A DNA stretch of 30,385 nucleotides from assembly GCA_947589625.1 (NCBI GenBank), contig CANQCM010000003.1, positions 1-30,385 on the forward strand, in the 5' to 3' direction. Within the stretch, counting starts at the first letter, position 1, and every line of letters starts with the position of its first letter. The notes beneath the pieces were generated by a model, which searched no databases, was not told where the DNA came from, and saw only the letters and a list, made by a program, of their open reading frames with translations. Origin of the DNA: an uncultured Alphaproteobacteria bacterium (GTDB lineage Bacteria > Pseudomonadota > Alphaproteobacteria > Rs-D84). The position numbers and the translations under genes are program-made. Positions 14,828-22,487 of this stretch are shown here, piece after piece.

Positions 14828-15007
14828 TCAGAAAATCCAACCAACAATTTTATTCAGTATGCTGTCCACCACAAAGAAGAACAACGCCGCAATCCCAGAA
14901 AAGACTAAAATCATAATTGTTGCGCGAATAACAGTATCACGCGATGGCCACACAATCTTGAACCATTCGCTGCGTACCGATTTAATATATTCCAGTATTT
15001 TTTTCAT
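14828..15007 (-). CDS. secE: Preprotein translocase subunit SecE
   Basis: Single-span SecE that clamps SecY in the protein-conducting channel. 59 aa: an amphipathic N-terminal helix (MKKILEYIKSVRSEWFKIVW), the conserved 'WPSRDTV' hinge, and one membrane segment (ATIMILVFSGIAALFFFVV). The ATG at 15005-15007 with GGAAG 5 nt upstream is preferred over a TTG four codons earlier. It directly follows tRNA-Trp, as in many proteobacteria. Confidence 0.95.
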   Translation of the reverse strand: MKKILEYIKSVRSEWFKIVWPSRDTVIRATIMILVFSGIAALFFFVVDSILNKIVGWIF

Positions 15008-15043
15008 AAACACTTCCAATCTTGCCCGTCGACGCGACTATCT

Positions 15044-15117
15044 TGGCAGGGGCAGAAGGAATCGAACCCTCATCTGCGGTTTTGGAGACCGATATTCTAC
15101 CGTTGAACCATGCCCCT
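15044..15117 (-). tRNA. tRNA-Trp (anticodon CCA)
   Basis: On the minus strand the acceptor arms AGGGGCA (15111-15117) and TGCCCCT (15048-15054) pair perfectly, the anticodon loop reads CTCCAAA with stem CGGT/ACCG, the T arm carries GGTTCGATTCC, and the 3' CCA is encoded (15044-15046). The outermost anticodon-stem pair is a mismatch. The tRNA is the first element of the secE operon. Confidence 0.95.
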
Positions 15118-15174
15118 GTATTTACTGTACAAATACCTGTCTTTTACACCCGTATTACCCCAATAGTCTGCGTC

Positions 15175-15202
15175 AGAATAGCACACTTGTGCAAAAAATC
15201 AA
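15175..15202 (-). promoter_or_regulatory. Promoter of the tRNA-Trp/secE/rpoBC operon
   Basis: -35 TTGATT (15197-15202), 16-nt spacer, -10 TATTCT (15175-15180) on the minus strand, followed by GACGC. The GC-rich discriminator is typical of stringently controlled stable-RNA and ribosomal promoters. The start would be near 15168, about 50 nt before the tRNA. The spacer contains a near-palindrome GCACAAGTGTGC. Confidence 0.65.
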
Positions 15203-15235
15203 GTGGAAATATTATATGAATTTACAATAAATTAC

Positions 15236-15292
15236 GCAAGTAAAAATTACAGCCGCCTGTTATCATTTATTAAAACCGCAATTTTTACTTGC
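15236..15292. promoter_or_regulatory. Perfect 13-bp inverted repeat between two divergent operons
   Basis: GCAAGTAAAAATT (15236-15248) and its exact complement AATTTTTACTTGC (15280-15292) lie 31 nt apart, 44 bp centre to centre, or about four helical turns. The right arm covers the expected -35 zone of the T4SS promoter (-10 TATAAT at 15300-15305), which has no recognisable -35 box. An operator for a dimeric or looping regulator is the simplest reading; the 15118-15344 interval holds no gene. Confidence 0.5.
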
Positions 15293-15299
15293 ACGGGAC

Positions 15300-15305
15300 T
15301 ATAAT
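15300..15305 (+). promoter_or_regulatory. -10 element of the virB8 operon
   Basis: Perfect TATAAT 40 nt before the virB8 start codon. At 16-18 nt upstream no sequence resembles TTGACA; instead the right arm of the inverted repeat sits there, suggesting activator dependence. Confidence 0.5.
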
Positions 15306-15344
15306 ATTTTTCTACAATCATTTTAATCAGAGGGGGAAAGGCAC

Positions 15345-16025
15345 GTGCAAAACAGCGTAGAACCGCCAATTTTACTGTCCAGAACATTGACTTTCGTTTT
15401 TGCAACCATGTTGGTCATTGTCTTGGTTTTGGCATTTTCGTTGTACCAGATGTTTCCACTGGTGCGTCCGCAAGTGTTTTTCTTGATGACACAACCGCGC
15501 GAAAATCTGGAAATTCGTCTGGCGGAAATGACACCATCTGACGAAAATTTCGAAATTTACAAGCGCGCATTTATTCGCGAATATATCAAGGCGCGCAACG
15601 AAATCGTTCCCAACCCCAAGGTTATGCGTATGAAATGGGCAAATACATCTGATGGGATTGTCCGCACATGGTCTAATCCTGATGTATACAGTGCATTTCA
15701 GCAAACAAACATGTGGCGTGCATTGATGAACGATGTGCCAGATTTTGAATTTCGCTGTCCTGTGGAATTTGAAACCGGCGCAATCAAGCCACGGTCTGAT
15801 AATACATATGCTGTAAACTTTCGTTATTTCTGCGAAAATAGTAATGGACAGGTCGGGCAAAAAGATTATACAATCCGAATAAGATTAGAATACGAAGACG
15901 GCGCAACCGTTAAATGGTCTGAACGTCTGAATAATCCATTGGGCATTCGTGTTGCGGAATATACTGTGGAATCTGGCAACGGCGACCCGTTGGATACAGG
16001 GTATTTGGAAACCGGCGAACAGTAA
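15345..16025 (+). CDS. VirB8-like type IV secretion inner-membrane protein
   Basis: VirB8 proteins are bitopic inner-membrane proteins whose periplasmic NTF2-like domain links the T4SS core to the inner-membrane complex. This 226-aa protein has a short cytoplasmic N-terminus, one membrane helix at residues 14-36 and a periplasmic domain with family features: 'YKRAFIREYIKARNEI', a 'VRTWSNPDVYSAF' helix, and the C-terminal 'RLNNPLGIRVAEYTVESG' that closely matches the VirB8 end. Its start is GTG at 15345, preceded by a strong GAGGGGGAAAGG. The IcmL/DotI proteins of IVB systems share the fold, but the NPLG...Y.VE ending favours the P-type family. First of three T4SS genes. Confidence 0.87.
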   Translation: MQNSVEPPILLSRTLTFVFATMLVIVLVLAFSLYQMFPLVRPQVFFLMTQPRENLEIRLAEMTPSDENFEIYKRAFIREYIKARNEIVPNPKVMRMKWANTSDGIVRTWSNPDVYSAFQQTNMWRALMNDVPDFEFRCPVEFETGAIKPRSDNTYAVNFRYFCENSNGQVGQKDYTIRIRLEYEDGATVKWSERLNNPLGIRVAEYTVESGNGDPLDTGYLETGEQ

Positions 16026-16058
16026 AATGTTCACCTGTAGAAAAGGTAAGGAAAAGGC

Positions 16059-17558
16059 ATGACACTGGCAAAAGCGTTAAAGTTAAATATATCTGCAATA
16101 TGTGTGGCGACAGTTTGTTTCGGGGCATATGCGGCACAAGACGCGTGGGACAACCCAAATGTAAATATGTCCGCAGGCAGTGTTAAACCAGGCTATGCAC
16201 AACTGGGATGGGCAAAAGGCACTGTTTTGCCAATCAAATTACGCAGTGGTATGGTCACGATGGTTACACTGCCAAATGGTGAACAAATTGCAGATGCCAC
16301 AGTTGGCAGTGACGGGCTATTCCAAATTGATGCTGCCCAAGGTGGAAACACACTTATGATTACACCTGGGGCGACCAACCAAGGTCTGGACACAAATTTA
16401 ATTGTATCGGGGCAATCGGGCAATCAATATATATTTTACCTGCGCGCCGAACCTGCAAATTCCAGTGAAATCACCTATTCCCAAGTAGAAGTTGTCTTGG
16501 ACGGCAACGGCACATTACCAAACGCGACCGCTGCATCTGCGACTGGGGGCGCATCATCTATATTCAAGAAAGCGCCCGCCCAATCCAGCACCGTTGGGGT
16601 TGATGGCGAAGATTACGGCTGGATTAAATCTATGAAAATAGACCCGTCCGAATTTCGCTTTGATTTGGATATTTTCGTGCCAAATCCTGACGATTATGTA
16701 ATTGCACCCGAACGCGTATGGCGTGACCGCATATTCACATATATTGACTTTGGTGACAAGGTTATTTCTATGACCCAACGTCCTGTGGTTTCATTGTTGG
16801 TTGAAGGTGGCGAATCCCCTGTCAGTTTTCGCACTGATGGCGAAGACGGCAGATTGCTGATTGTAGAAGCTGTCGGTGATATGGTTCTGCGCAGCGGTCA
16901 GCGCATAGTATGCATTAAAAAGCGCGAAAAACCGTTCTTGATTGCAGATACCGCGTCTGTTATGGCACTGGCCGAGGCTAATGTTGCACAATCTATGATG
17001 TCGGGACAATCGCTGAATAACATTGCATATAATGCCGATTTGTCTGCGATTGCCACATCGCCTAATTACACAGGTACACCTGTATTTGTTGGCGATAATA
17101 CCACTGGCGCAGGTTATTATATGCCTGCGGGCTATGGCATACCTGCAACACCAATGTACAGCAATTCTGGCAGCGGCATAAACATGATTCCAACAGAACG
17201 CGTTACCGCAGGTTCATATTTGCCACAAACAAATATTCCTGTTATCGCCAGCAATCAATCAGGGGTTGCAATTGAATTAAAATCTGATTCATCGGTCAAA
17301 GCATTGGCGGATTATTGGTCTGGATTATTGGCGAAATTCAGCGGCGATGACGGCACAGGTATTTTAACACCGTATAAAGACATGGTGTTCTTTGCGGTTG
17401 ACGAACAAGGTGTCGGCGAACTGGGCGCATCGTCTACTACGGCGCGTCTGTATCGTTTGCGCATTGGGCCACTGGCAAATATAGAAGTTGCACAAAAATT
17501 ATGTGATGACTTGTTAAAATTCAGTGGCACCAGTTGCAATGTCGTCAGAATACAATAA
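16059..17558 (+). CDS. VirB9-like T4SS outer-membrane core protein with C-terminal SPOR-like domain
   Basis: VirB9 forms the outer-membrane core complex with VirB7 and VirB10. The 499-aa precursor has a Sec signal peptide (residues 1-25, ending FGAYA). The N-terminal VirB9 domain (about 45-145) has 'VTMVTLPNGEQIADATVG', 'TNLIVSG' and 'YIFYLRAEP'. The C-terminal VirB9 domain (about 185-290) has 'VWRDRIFTYIDFGDK' and 'DMVLRSGQRIVCIKKRE'. The usual VirB9 ends there at about 270-300 aa. Here some 200 residues follow: a low-complexity Gly/Thr/Tyr linker and, at about 450-499, a SPOR-like unit ('RLYRLRIGPLANIEVAQKLCDDL...GTSCNVVRI') that in other proteins binds denuded peptidoglycan. SD AAGGAAAAGG before the ATG. 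Confidence 0.88.
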   Translation: MTLAKALKLNISAICVATVCFGAYAAQDAWDNPNVNMSAGSVKPGYAQLGWAKGTVLPIKLRSGMVTMVTLPNGEQIADATVGSDGLFQIDAAQGGNTLMITPGATNQGLDTNLIVSGQSGNQYIFYLRAEPANSSEITYSQVEVVLDGNGTLPNATAASATGGASSIFKKAPAQSSTVGVDGEDYGWIKSMKIDPSEFRFDLDIFVPNPDDYVIAPERVWRDRIFTYIDFGDKVISMTQRPVVSLLVEGGESPVSFRTDGEDGRLLIVEAVGDMVLRSGQRIVCIKKREKPFLIADTASVMALAEANVAQSMMSGQSLNNIAYNADLSAIATSPNYTGTPVFVGDNTTGAGYYMPAGYGIPATPMYSNSGSGINMIPTERVTAGSYLPQTNIPVIASNQSGVAIELKSDSSVKALADYWSGLLAKFSGDDGTGILTPYKDMVFFAVDEQGVGELGASSTTARLYRLRIGPLANIEVAQKLCDDLLKFSGTSCNVVRIQ

Positions 17559-17571
17559 TCGCGGTTGAGTT

Positions 17572-19980
17572 ATGAATAAATTAAAAAAACAAATTTCACA
17601 GTTGCGCAGCACAACGCCCAAGCATATTCAGTGGCTGTTGTTGATTGCGGCGTTTGTTGTCGTGCTGATATTGCTGACTTTGTTGATTGGTGGCAAAAAA
17701 TCAGAATCAGTAGAAATCATTCAAGACGACACACCTGCCAGTTTGATATTCAACCCCAGTGCCGAACCAATTGATTGGTCTGATACAACGGTTGGCGACA
17801 CGCGTACAGAAAACATTGAAATAACCGCAACTGTGCCTGTGAAAATCTTGTCGGTAAAACCAACAAAAGAAATAAACGGGCTGAAAATTCAGCAAACATG
17901 TATAAATGTTCAACAAATTGATTCAGATGTGTCTTGCACAATGGCATTGACCTATGCGCCAACGGTTGCAATGGAAAACACACAAATCAGTGTCAATTTT
18001 GAATGGCATGACGCCAGCCAACCTGACAAAATGAAAAAGCAAACCCCGCTAGTAATTGATTTAGGTGCGGTTGCGCCTGTTGCGCCAAAACCAGTAATAG
18101 ATATGCCTAAACCAGAACCAGTTCAAGATGTCGCAGAATTACAACCAAAAATCACACCCAAAGATGTTTCGCCTGTGCAACAAGAAATTAAACAAGAAAT
18201 ACAAGATATTGCACCCGATGTTTCTTTGTTAAATAAACCAGAACCTGTCAAGAAAACACCATCTGACGATTATGTTGCGCCGTCTGAATCGTGTTCTGAT
18301 TTCGCGTTTCCTGGTTATAATATGTCTGGTGTCCAAGCAGGTTGGATTCGCCCAGAAAACGGTGCGTACTATTTTCACCCATTTTCTGATAAAGATTGTA
18401 ATTCGCCCACAGGTACATATAATCCAGACAACGGCATAATCACAGATATAAAAAATTCTGGCAAAAAAATCGGTACTGATGCCGAACATATTGGATATAA
18501 CACAATTCAAAACGGCACTCTGCCCCAATTGTCAAATCCTGCAACGCGTGAAAAACCAGAACCAGATTGGGACAGTTATGCTGCTTTCTCTAAACCTGTT
18601 GATGAAAAATTCACATTAAAACAGCCTAAAACAACGGTCAAGGTTGGCACAACAGGTAAAGCATATTTTTCGTCTGACCCATATGACCGTACATTTGTAT
18701 TGCGTCAATATAAACCGATTCCTGCGACAATTGTATCAGAAGTACGCGCTGACCCGTCTTTATATCAAAACGGTCAAAAACACAGTTTGCCTGTGCGCGC
18801 CACAGTTGACAGAAATGTATATTCTGATGACGGTCGTACTATCATAATTCCCACCGGTACATTAATGCTGGGGTATGTCACGGGCGATATTCCAGGGCCA
18901 TATAAATCAATTGGACGCATGAACATCAGTTGGTATCAATTTGTCTTGCCAAATGGGGTTGAATTTAATTTCAAGGGCAATCCAGACGAAGACCCATTTT
19001 CTGCCGACTCGCAAGGTCGTATGGGTGTTCCGGGCTATGGCAGTACTGATTATCTGGAACAAATTGTTATGCCAATGCTGACTGCGATTGTGCCAGCGGC
19101 GGTGAATTTAATTGCACCAATATCTGATACATTTATTAATCAAATTGATTTGGATAATAATACCGTTGTGCAAAGTGGTACAGTACGTTCATCAGAACTG
19201 GCCAAGAACGAAATTATTACTGCATGGAATCAGGTCGCACAAAAATTAATTGTTGATGCGCTGGACAATACGGTGCCACCGTTTTCTATTGCTGCGGGTA
19301 CACGCATCACCGTTTATTCACCCGAAGATTTGGTCGTAACATGTGGCGATGACGATACAAAAAAATGCTCGTTCAACATATTAAGTGAAAACACACAAAT
19401 GATTGCAAACGAACGCGATTCACGCCCAGATTGGCAACACATTGGCACCGTGGATTATTCTGACGGTTCTTGGATTGGTCAGGTTCGTTCATTTAATTGG
19501 TCGCAATATTGCAAAGATGGTAAAGTTGACAATGACAAAATTGCAGACATTCAAGCAGCAGGTTTAAGTTATGCAAATGTATTGTTCTATTGCCAGACAA
19601 ATCAATATCAGGCAATAAATAATGCACGCCAAGACGCAATATTCCAGTCGCAACAAAATGCATTCCAAAATAATTATGGCGCAACCCAAACTGGTACTGG
19701 TGTTTGGGGTGGTTCTGGCAGTGGCTCTCTGACCGGAATATCAGGCAGCAACGAATATAATACCGGCGTTCTGGGTTTGGTTGCAGATGAAAATGGTGTT
19801 TTGTCCGTGCCAACACCTGTTGAAGAAGAAACCCCAACTACTGGCGTTATTACATGTGAAGACGGTAATTTACCAGATCAAAACGGTTGTTGTACGGGCG
19901 AAATCTATACCGATATGGGTGAACAAGGTTTCAATTGTTGCCCAGAAACAGGCGGCGATTGCTTTCCACCGATATTGTAA
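17572..19980 (+). CDS. VirB10/TrbI-like T4SS core protein with extra N-terminal beta domain and Cys-rich tail
   Basis: VirB10 spans inner and outer membranes and senses energy in the T4SS channel. 802 aa: one inner-membrane helix at 20-40; a beta-rich module at about 53-165 with two cysteines (110, 122) that looks like an Ig/ASH-type fold; a Pro/Lys/Glu linker (168-230) as expected for a periplasm-spanning region; a segment with Cys241/Cys276; and the VirB10 domain at about 375-595 ('LPVRATVDRNVYSDDGRTIIIPTG', 'GPYKSIGRMNISWYQFVLPNG', 'PPFSIAAGTRITVYSPEDL'). A further 200 residues follow, ending in a Cys cluster (762, 773, 774, 789, 790, 796). SD is weak. Last gene before a terminator: no virB11 or virD4 follows. 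Confidence 0.9.
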   Translation: MNKLKKQISQLRSTTPKHIQWLLLIAAFVVVLILLTLLIGGKKSESVEIIQDDTPASLIFNPSAEPIDWSDTTVGDTRTENIEITATVPVKILSVKPTKEINGLKIQQTCINVQQIDSDVSCTMALTYAPTVAMENTQISVNFEWHDASQPDKMKKQTPLVIDLGAVAPVAPKPVIDMPKPEPVQDVAELQPKITPKDVSPVQQEIKQEIQDIAPDVSLLNKPEPVKKTPSDDYVAPSESCSDFAFPGYNMSGVQAGWIRPENGAYYFHPFSDKDCNSPTGTYNPDNGIITDIKNSGKKIGTDAEHIGYNTIQNGTLPQLSNPATREKPEPDWDSYAAFSKPVDEKFTLKQPKTTVKVGTTGKAYFSSDPYDRTFVLRQYKPIPATIVSEVRADPSLYQNGQKHSLPVRATVDRNVYSDDGRTIIIPTGTLMLGYVTGDIPGPYKSIGRMNISWYQFVLPNGVEFNFKGNPDEDPFSADSQGRMGVPGYGSTDYLEQIVMPMLTAIVPAAVNLIAPISDTFINQIDLDNNTVVQSGTVRSSELAKNEIITAWNQVAQKLIVDALDNTVPPFSIAAGTRITVYSPEDLVVTCGDDDTKKCSFNILSENTQMIANERDSRPDWQHIGTVDYSDGSWIGQVRSFNWSQYCKDGKVDNDKIADIQAAGLSYANVLFYCQTNQYQAINNARQDAIFQSQQNAFQNNYGATQTGTGVWGGSGSGSLTGISGSNEYNTGVLGLVADENGVLSVPTPVEEETPTTGVITCEDGNLPDQNGCCTGEIYTDMGEQGFNCCPETGGDCFPPIL

Positions 19981-20008
19981 TAAAATAAAAAACTAACAAT
20001 GATAATTC

Positions 20009-20037
20009 ACGCGCATATTAATGCGCGTTTTTTATTT
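20009..20037 (+). terminator. Intrinsic terminator of the T4SS operon
   Basis: ACGCGCAT/ATGCGCGT (20009-20016 with 20021-20028), loop ATTA, followed by a T-run (TTTTTTATTTT). It closes the three-gene T4SS operon 29 nt after the virB10 stop. Confidence 0.9.
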
Positions 20038-20117
20038 TCTGCGATTCGGTCGCGCTCTGCAAAATTCGCTGAAATTATCTGAAACCTAGGTTCAAATTCA
20101 ACCAGTAATTGTATTCT

Positions 20118-20146
20118 TTTACAGGATTTTATTCTTATTTTATAAC
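20118..20146 (+). promoter_or_regulatory. Predicted promoter of the 113-aa/123-aa cassette
   Basis: -35 TTTACA (20118-20123), 17-nt spacer, -10 TATAAC (20141-20146), giving a leader of about 45 nt. A perfect 10-bp palindrome AACCTAGGTT at 20083-20092, 26 nt upstream of the -35, may be an operator. Confidence 0.5.
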
Positions 20147-20196
20147 TACATCAGGCAAAAGCCATTTAACATAACAAACAAAAGGAGAAACACTAA

Positions 20197-20538
20197 ATGT
20201 TAAATTATAAATTACAAAATGCTAACGAGAAATTTCAAAACGCAGAACAAATGTGGTTTTGGTTTTTATATTCTAAATCTGCACAAAATGGTTTTATACA
20301 TAATTCTGGTCGTGCAACACGGCGGGTTTGCGAATTATTAGATGTTGAAACACTGATTACAAAATTATATCTATCTGGTGAATTAACAGATGAACAATTG
20401 GCAATTATGAAACACTATGGCGACCGCAGACGCGCACCACATCAATATATCTGGGCTGAACATCGCGCATATTATTTATGGAACCATGCAATGAAAACAC
20501 TTGACGCGGCGGCACGCAAACGCGGGTGGATTGAATAA
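20197..20538 (+). CDS. Hypothetical 113-aa protein, first gene of an accessory pair
   Basis: No firm assignment. The protein is soluble, basic and aromatic-rich: 'AEQMWFWFLYSKSAQNG' near the N-terminus, 'TRRVCELLDVETLITKLYLSGELTDEQLAIMKHYG' in the middle, and 'RAYYLWNHAMKTLDAAARKRGWIE' at the C-terminus. The middle looks like a helical winged-helix-like unit. From memory, small alphaproteobacterial proteins of unknown function share the plan 'W.W...R, R.C...D, L..R..L...H...L..YG, LW..A...L...L..KG'; this should be tested. The SD AAAGGAG 11 nt before the ATG is strong. It sits between the T4SS terminator and the 123-aa gene, separated from the latter by a hairpin. Confidence 0.65.
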   Translation: MLNYKLQNANEKFQNAEQMWFWFLYSKSAQNGFIHNSGRATRRVCELLDVETLITKLYLSGELTDEQLAIMKHYGDRRRAPHQYIWAEHRAYYLWNHAMKTLDAAARKRGWIE

Positions 20539-20544
20539 ACAAAA

Positions 20545-20566
20545 CCGCACGCGAAATTGCGTGCGG
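20545..20566 (+). promoter_or_regulatory. Perfect hairpin between the two cassette genes
   Basis: CCGCACGC/GCGTGCGG, 8 bp with a 6-nt loop, 6 nt past the stop codon of the 113-aa gene and just before the SD of the next gene. No T-run follows, so partial termination or differential stability of the two cistrons is more likely than full termination. Confidence 0.65.
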
Positions 20567-20586
20567 CCAATCCAAAGGAAAATTAA

Positions 20587-20958
20587 ATGATTATTATCGG
20601 ATTTTGTCGCAAAACCAGTAAAATCTTGCCGCGTTTAATATGTCGCGACATGCGCCACTGTGCGCCAATTATACCAACGCGCAATGGGTATATTTTGTAT
20701 CAATTTGTGAAACATGGGCAAATATATAAAATAAAACTACGCAAATGCGATCTGGCGCGATTACAACATTTTGGCTGGCGTTTTATCATGGTACAGCGTC
20801 GCGCACATTTGGCGGACATACATCGCACAATAACATGCGTCGCATTATGTAAAGGCGTAATAAATTTACGCGCACCATTGATTCAGACACCTGATCAATT
20901 GATGCGCGTACTTGTTCGCCGTGGCGGTAGAATTATTTATCTGACGTGTGGCGAATGA
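20587..20958 (+). CDS. Hypothetical basic 123-aa protein
   Basis: Unrecognised, strongly basic protein (many Arg/Lys, few Asp/Glu) with six cysteines and several histidines: 'CRKTSKILPRLICRDMRHC', 'WRFIMVQRRAHLADIHRTITCVALCKGVINLRAP' and 'IQTPDQLMRVLVRRGG'. The 'TCVALCKGVINL...IQTPDQLMRVL' part resembles, from memory, small phage-type proteins of gut alphaproteobacteria that end in 'TCV...K..LGI...TP.QL...L', perhaps with a catalytic Cys and His; not provable here. SD AAAGGA about 9 nt before the ATG. The 3' end overlaps the end of convergent yidC by 26 bp, so antisense interference between the transcripts is possible. Confidence 0.55.
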   Translation: MIIIGFCRKTSKILPRLICRDMRHCAPIIPTRNGYILYQFVKHGQIYKIKLRKCDLARLQHFGWRFIMVQRRAHLADIHRTITCVALCKGVINLRAPLIQTPDQLMRVLVRRGGRIIYLTCGE

Positions 20959-22486
20959 TATATAATTGCACCAATCCAAATATATTTGATGTTGTCCAAT
21001 ACAGAACCAAACCTGCAGGCATCCATGCAAACATTACTGTAAAGATAAGTGGCATCCACATCATCGTTTTCATCATCGGGTTGTTAGACATATTCGGTGT
21101 ACTTAAACGTTGTTGAATCCACATCGTCAGCCCCATTAATATTGGCAAGATAAAATATGGATCCATTGCAGCCAAATCATGAATCCACAAAAATTGCGCG
21201 TTCCGTAATGGCACAGAAATCAACAACGCCTTGTACAGTGCGAAAAAGATTGGAATCTGAATCAACATCGGCAAACACCCAGACATCGGCGACATTTTGT
21301 TTGTCTGGTATAACTTCATCATTTCCATGCTCATGCGCGCTTTATCATTGCCGTACAGTTTTTGAATGCGTTCCATTTCTGGTTGCATTTTTTGCATTGC
21401 AATAGACGACTTGAACGATTTACGTGTCAGTGGCCACAGCAATCCGCGTAAAATAATCGTAAGTAATATGATTGCAACACCGTAATTTAATACAAACGCA
21501 TGCAACAGACGCAACAGCCACATCATCGGCATTACTAAGAACCAGAACCAGCCATAATCAATTGTTTTCGCCGCATGCGGAATATATGTTTGTGCCGCAT
21601 TTAATGCATCTGAACTGCGTGGGCCTGCAAATAAATATGTTGTGATGGTTGCGTTGCCACCTGATGGAACTGTTACCGCCGCCGATGCCACATCAGATTG
21701 ATATTTTTCACCAATTTTACGAATGCGAATCGTTTGGTCTGGCGCAGAAATAGACGCAAATGTTTCCCAATATTGATCTGCGAACCCTGCATATCCATTT
21801 GTTGTGGAATATGTCAAAGTGTTGCGGTCAAGGCTGCGCCAATCTTTATGATTTAATTTTGAATTTACATACGCAATTGCGCCTGAATACACACCTGCAG
21901 ACGATTTCATATCGTTTCCGCGCACAATTCGCGCATACGGTGCAAACGCAACATCACGCGACGCAGTGTTTTTAATTTCATCGCTGATGATAATGACATA
22001 ATCGCTGATGGTAATTGTACGCGTAAACGACACACCGTCAGAATTACGCCATGTCATTTTTCCGTCATTATTTGCCCAAACTGTATTTGCCAGTGGCGCA
22101 GTTGTTCCTGTTGCCATATAACCAAATTCTGAATAGTCGCCATCGCCAGCCAACAATGATACTTTTTCAGAATTGTCATTTGTTTCCATAAAATCAGCCA
22201 GTTTAATATCACTGATTCGCAACCCTTGGACCGTTGCAGTGATTTTATCAGATGTTACCACGGACGTGGGCACGCCAGTTATATCAACCGATGTATTTGC
22301 CACAGGTTCGGCCGTGTTATTTTCAGAACGAGGTGTCATAAATATCCCGACCAGCCACCACGCCGCCAGAATTATGAAAAACCATTTCAAGAACCCAACG
22401 ACTGAAAAACGCGATTTATTATTATCTGTGGCACGCGCCGCGTTCCATTGATTAAACCCAGAATTATTATCTAAATATTTCACCAT
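20933..22486 (-). CDS. yidC: Membrane protein insertase YidC
   Basis: YidC inserts membrane proteins alone or with SecYEG. 517 aa: N-terminal anchor (FLKWFFIILAAWWLVGIFM, about 30-50), a large periplasmic beta domain (about 55-325), then the insertase core with four or more membrane helices, the groove arginine in 'LLTIILRGLLWPLTRKSFKSS', the coiled hairpin 'MQKMQPEMERIQKLYG' and 'YQTNKMSPMSGCLPMLIQIPIFFALYKALL'. I start at the ATG at 22484-22486, whose SD AAAGGTGG lies in the end of lspA, one base past the lspA stop; a GTG four codons earlier has no room for an SD. The usual partners rnpA and rpmH are not adjacent. Confidence 0.97.
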   Translation of the reverse strand: MVKYLDNNSGFNQWNAARATDNNKSRFSVVGFLKWFFIILAAWWLVGIFMTPRSENNTAEPVANTSVDITGVPTSVVTSDKITATVQGLRISDIKLADFMETNDNSEKVSLLAGDGDYSEFGYMATGTTAPLANTVWANNDGKMTWRNSDGVSFTRTITISDYVIIISDEIKNTASRDVAFAPYARIVRGNDMKSSAGVYSGAIAYVNSKLNHKDWRSLDRNTLTYSTTNGYAGFADQYWETFASISAPDQTIRIRKIGEKYQSDVASAAVTVPSGGNATITTYLFAGPRSSDALNAAQTYIPHAAKTIDYGWFWFLVMPMMWLLRLLHAFVLNYGVAIILLTIILRGLLWPLTRKSFKSSIAMQKMQPEMERIQKLYGNDKARMSMEMMKLYQTNKMSPMSGCLPMLIQIPIFFALYKALLISVPLRNAQFLWIHDLAAMDPYFILPILMGLTMWIQQRLSTPNMSNNPMMKTMMWMPLIFTVMFAWMPAGLVLYWTTSNIFGLVQLYIIRHTSDK

Positions 22487-22487
22487 T

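Noticed and set aside
14805..14840. Longer nusG overlapping the secE end
   Set aside because: The extension covers the AAAGGA SD of the ATG at 14804 and does not resemble NusG.
1607..15007. Many long open frames antisense to rpoB, rpoC, plsX and the ribosomal protein genes
   Set aside because: They have no SD, no recognisable family and a composition that simply mirrors the conserved gene on the other strand.
15345..19980. Dot/Icm IVB (icmL-icmK-icmE) assignment for the T4SS genes
   Set aside because: Gene order and folds are shared, but the VirB8 ending NPLG..VAEYTVE, the two-domain VirB9 and the VirB10 motifs fit the P-type system better.
20197..20958. Toxin-antitoxin pair
   Set aside because: The genes are adjacent and small, but neither shows a toxin or antitoxin fold and the genes are separated by 48 nt with a hairpin; there is no positive evidence.
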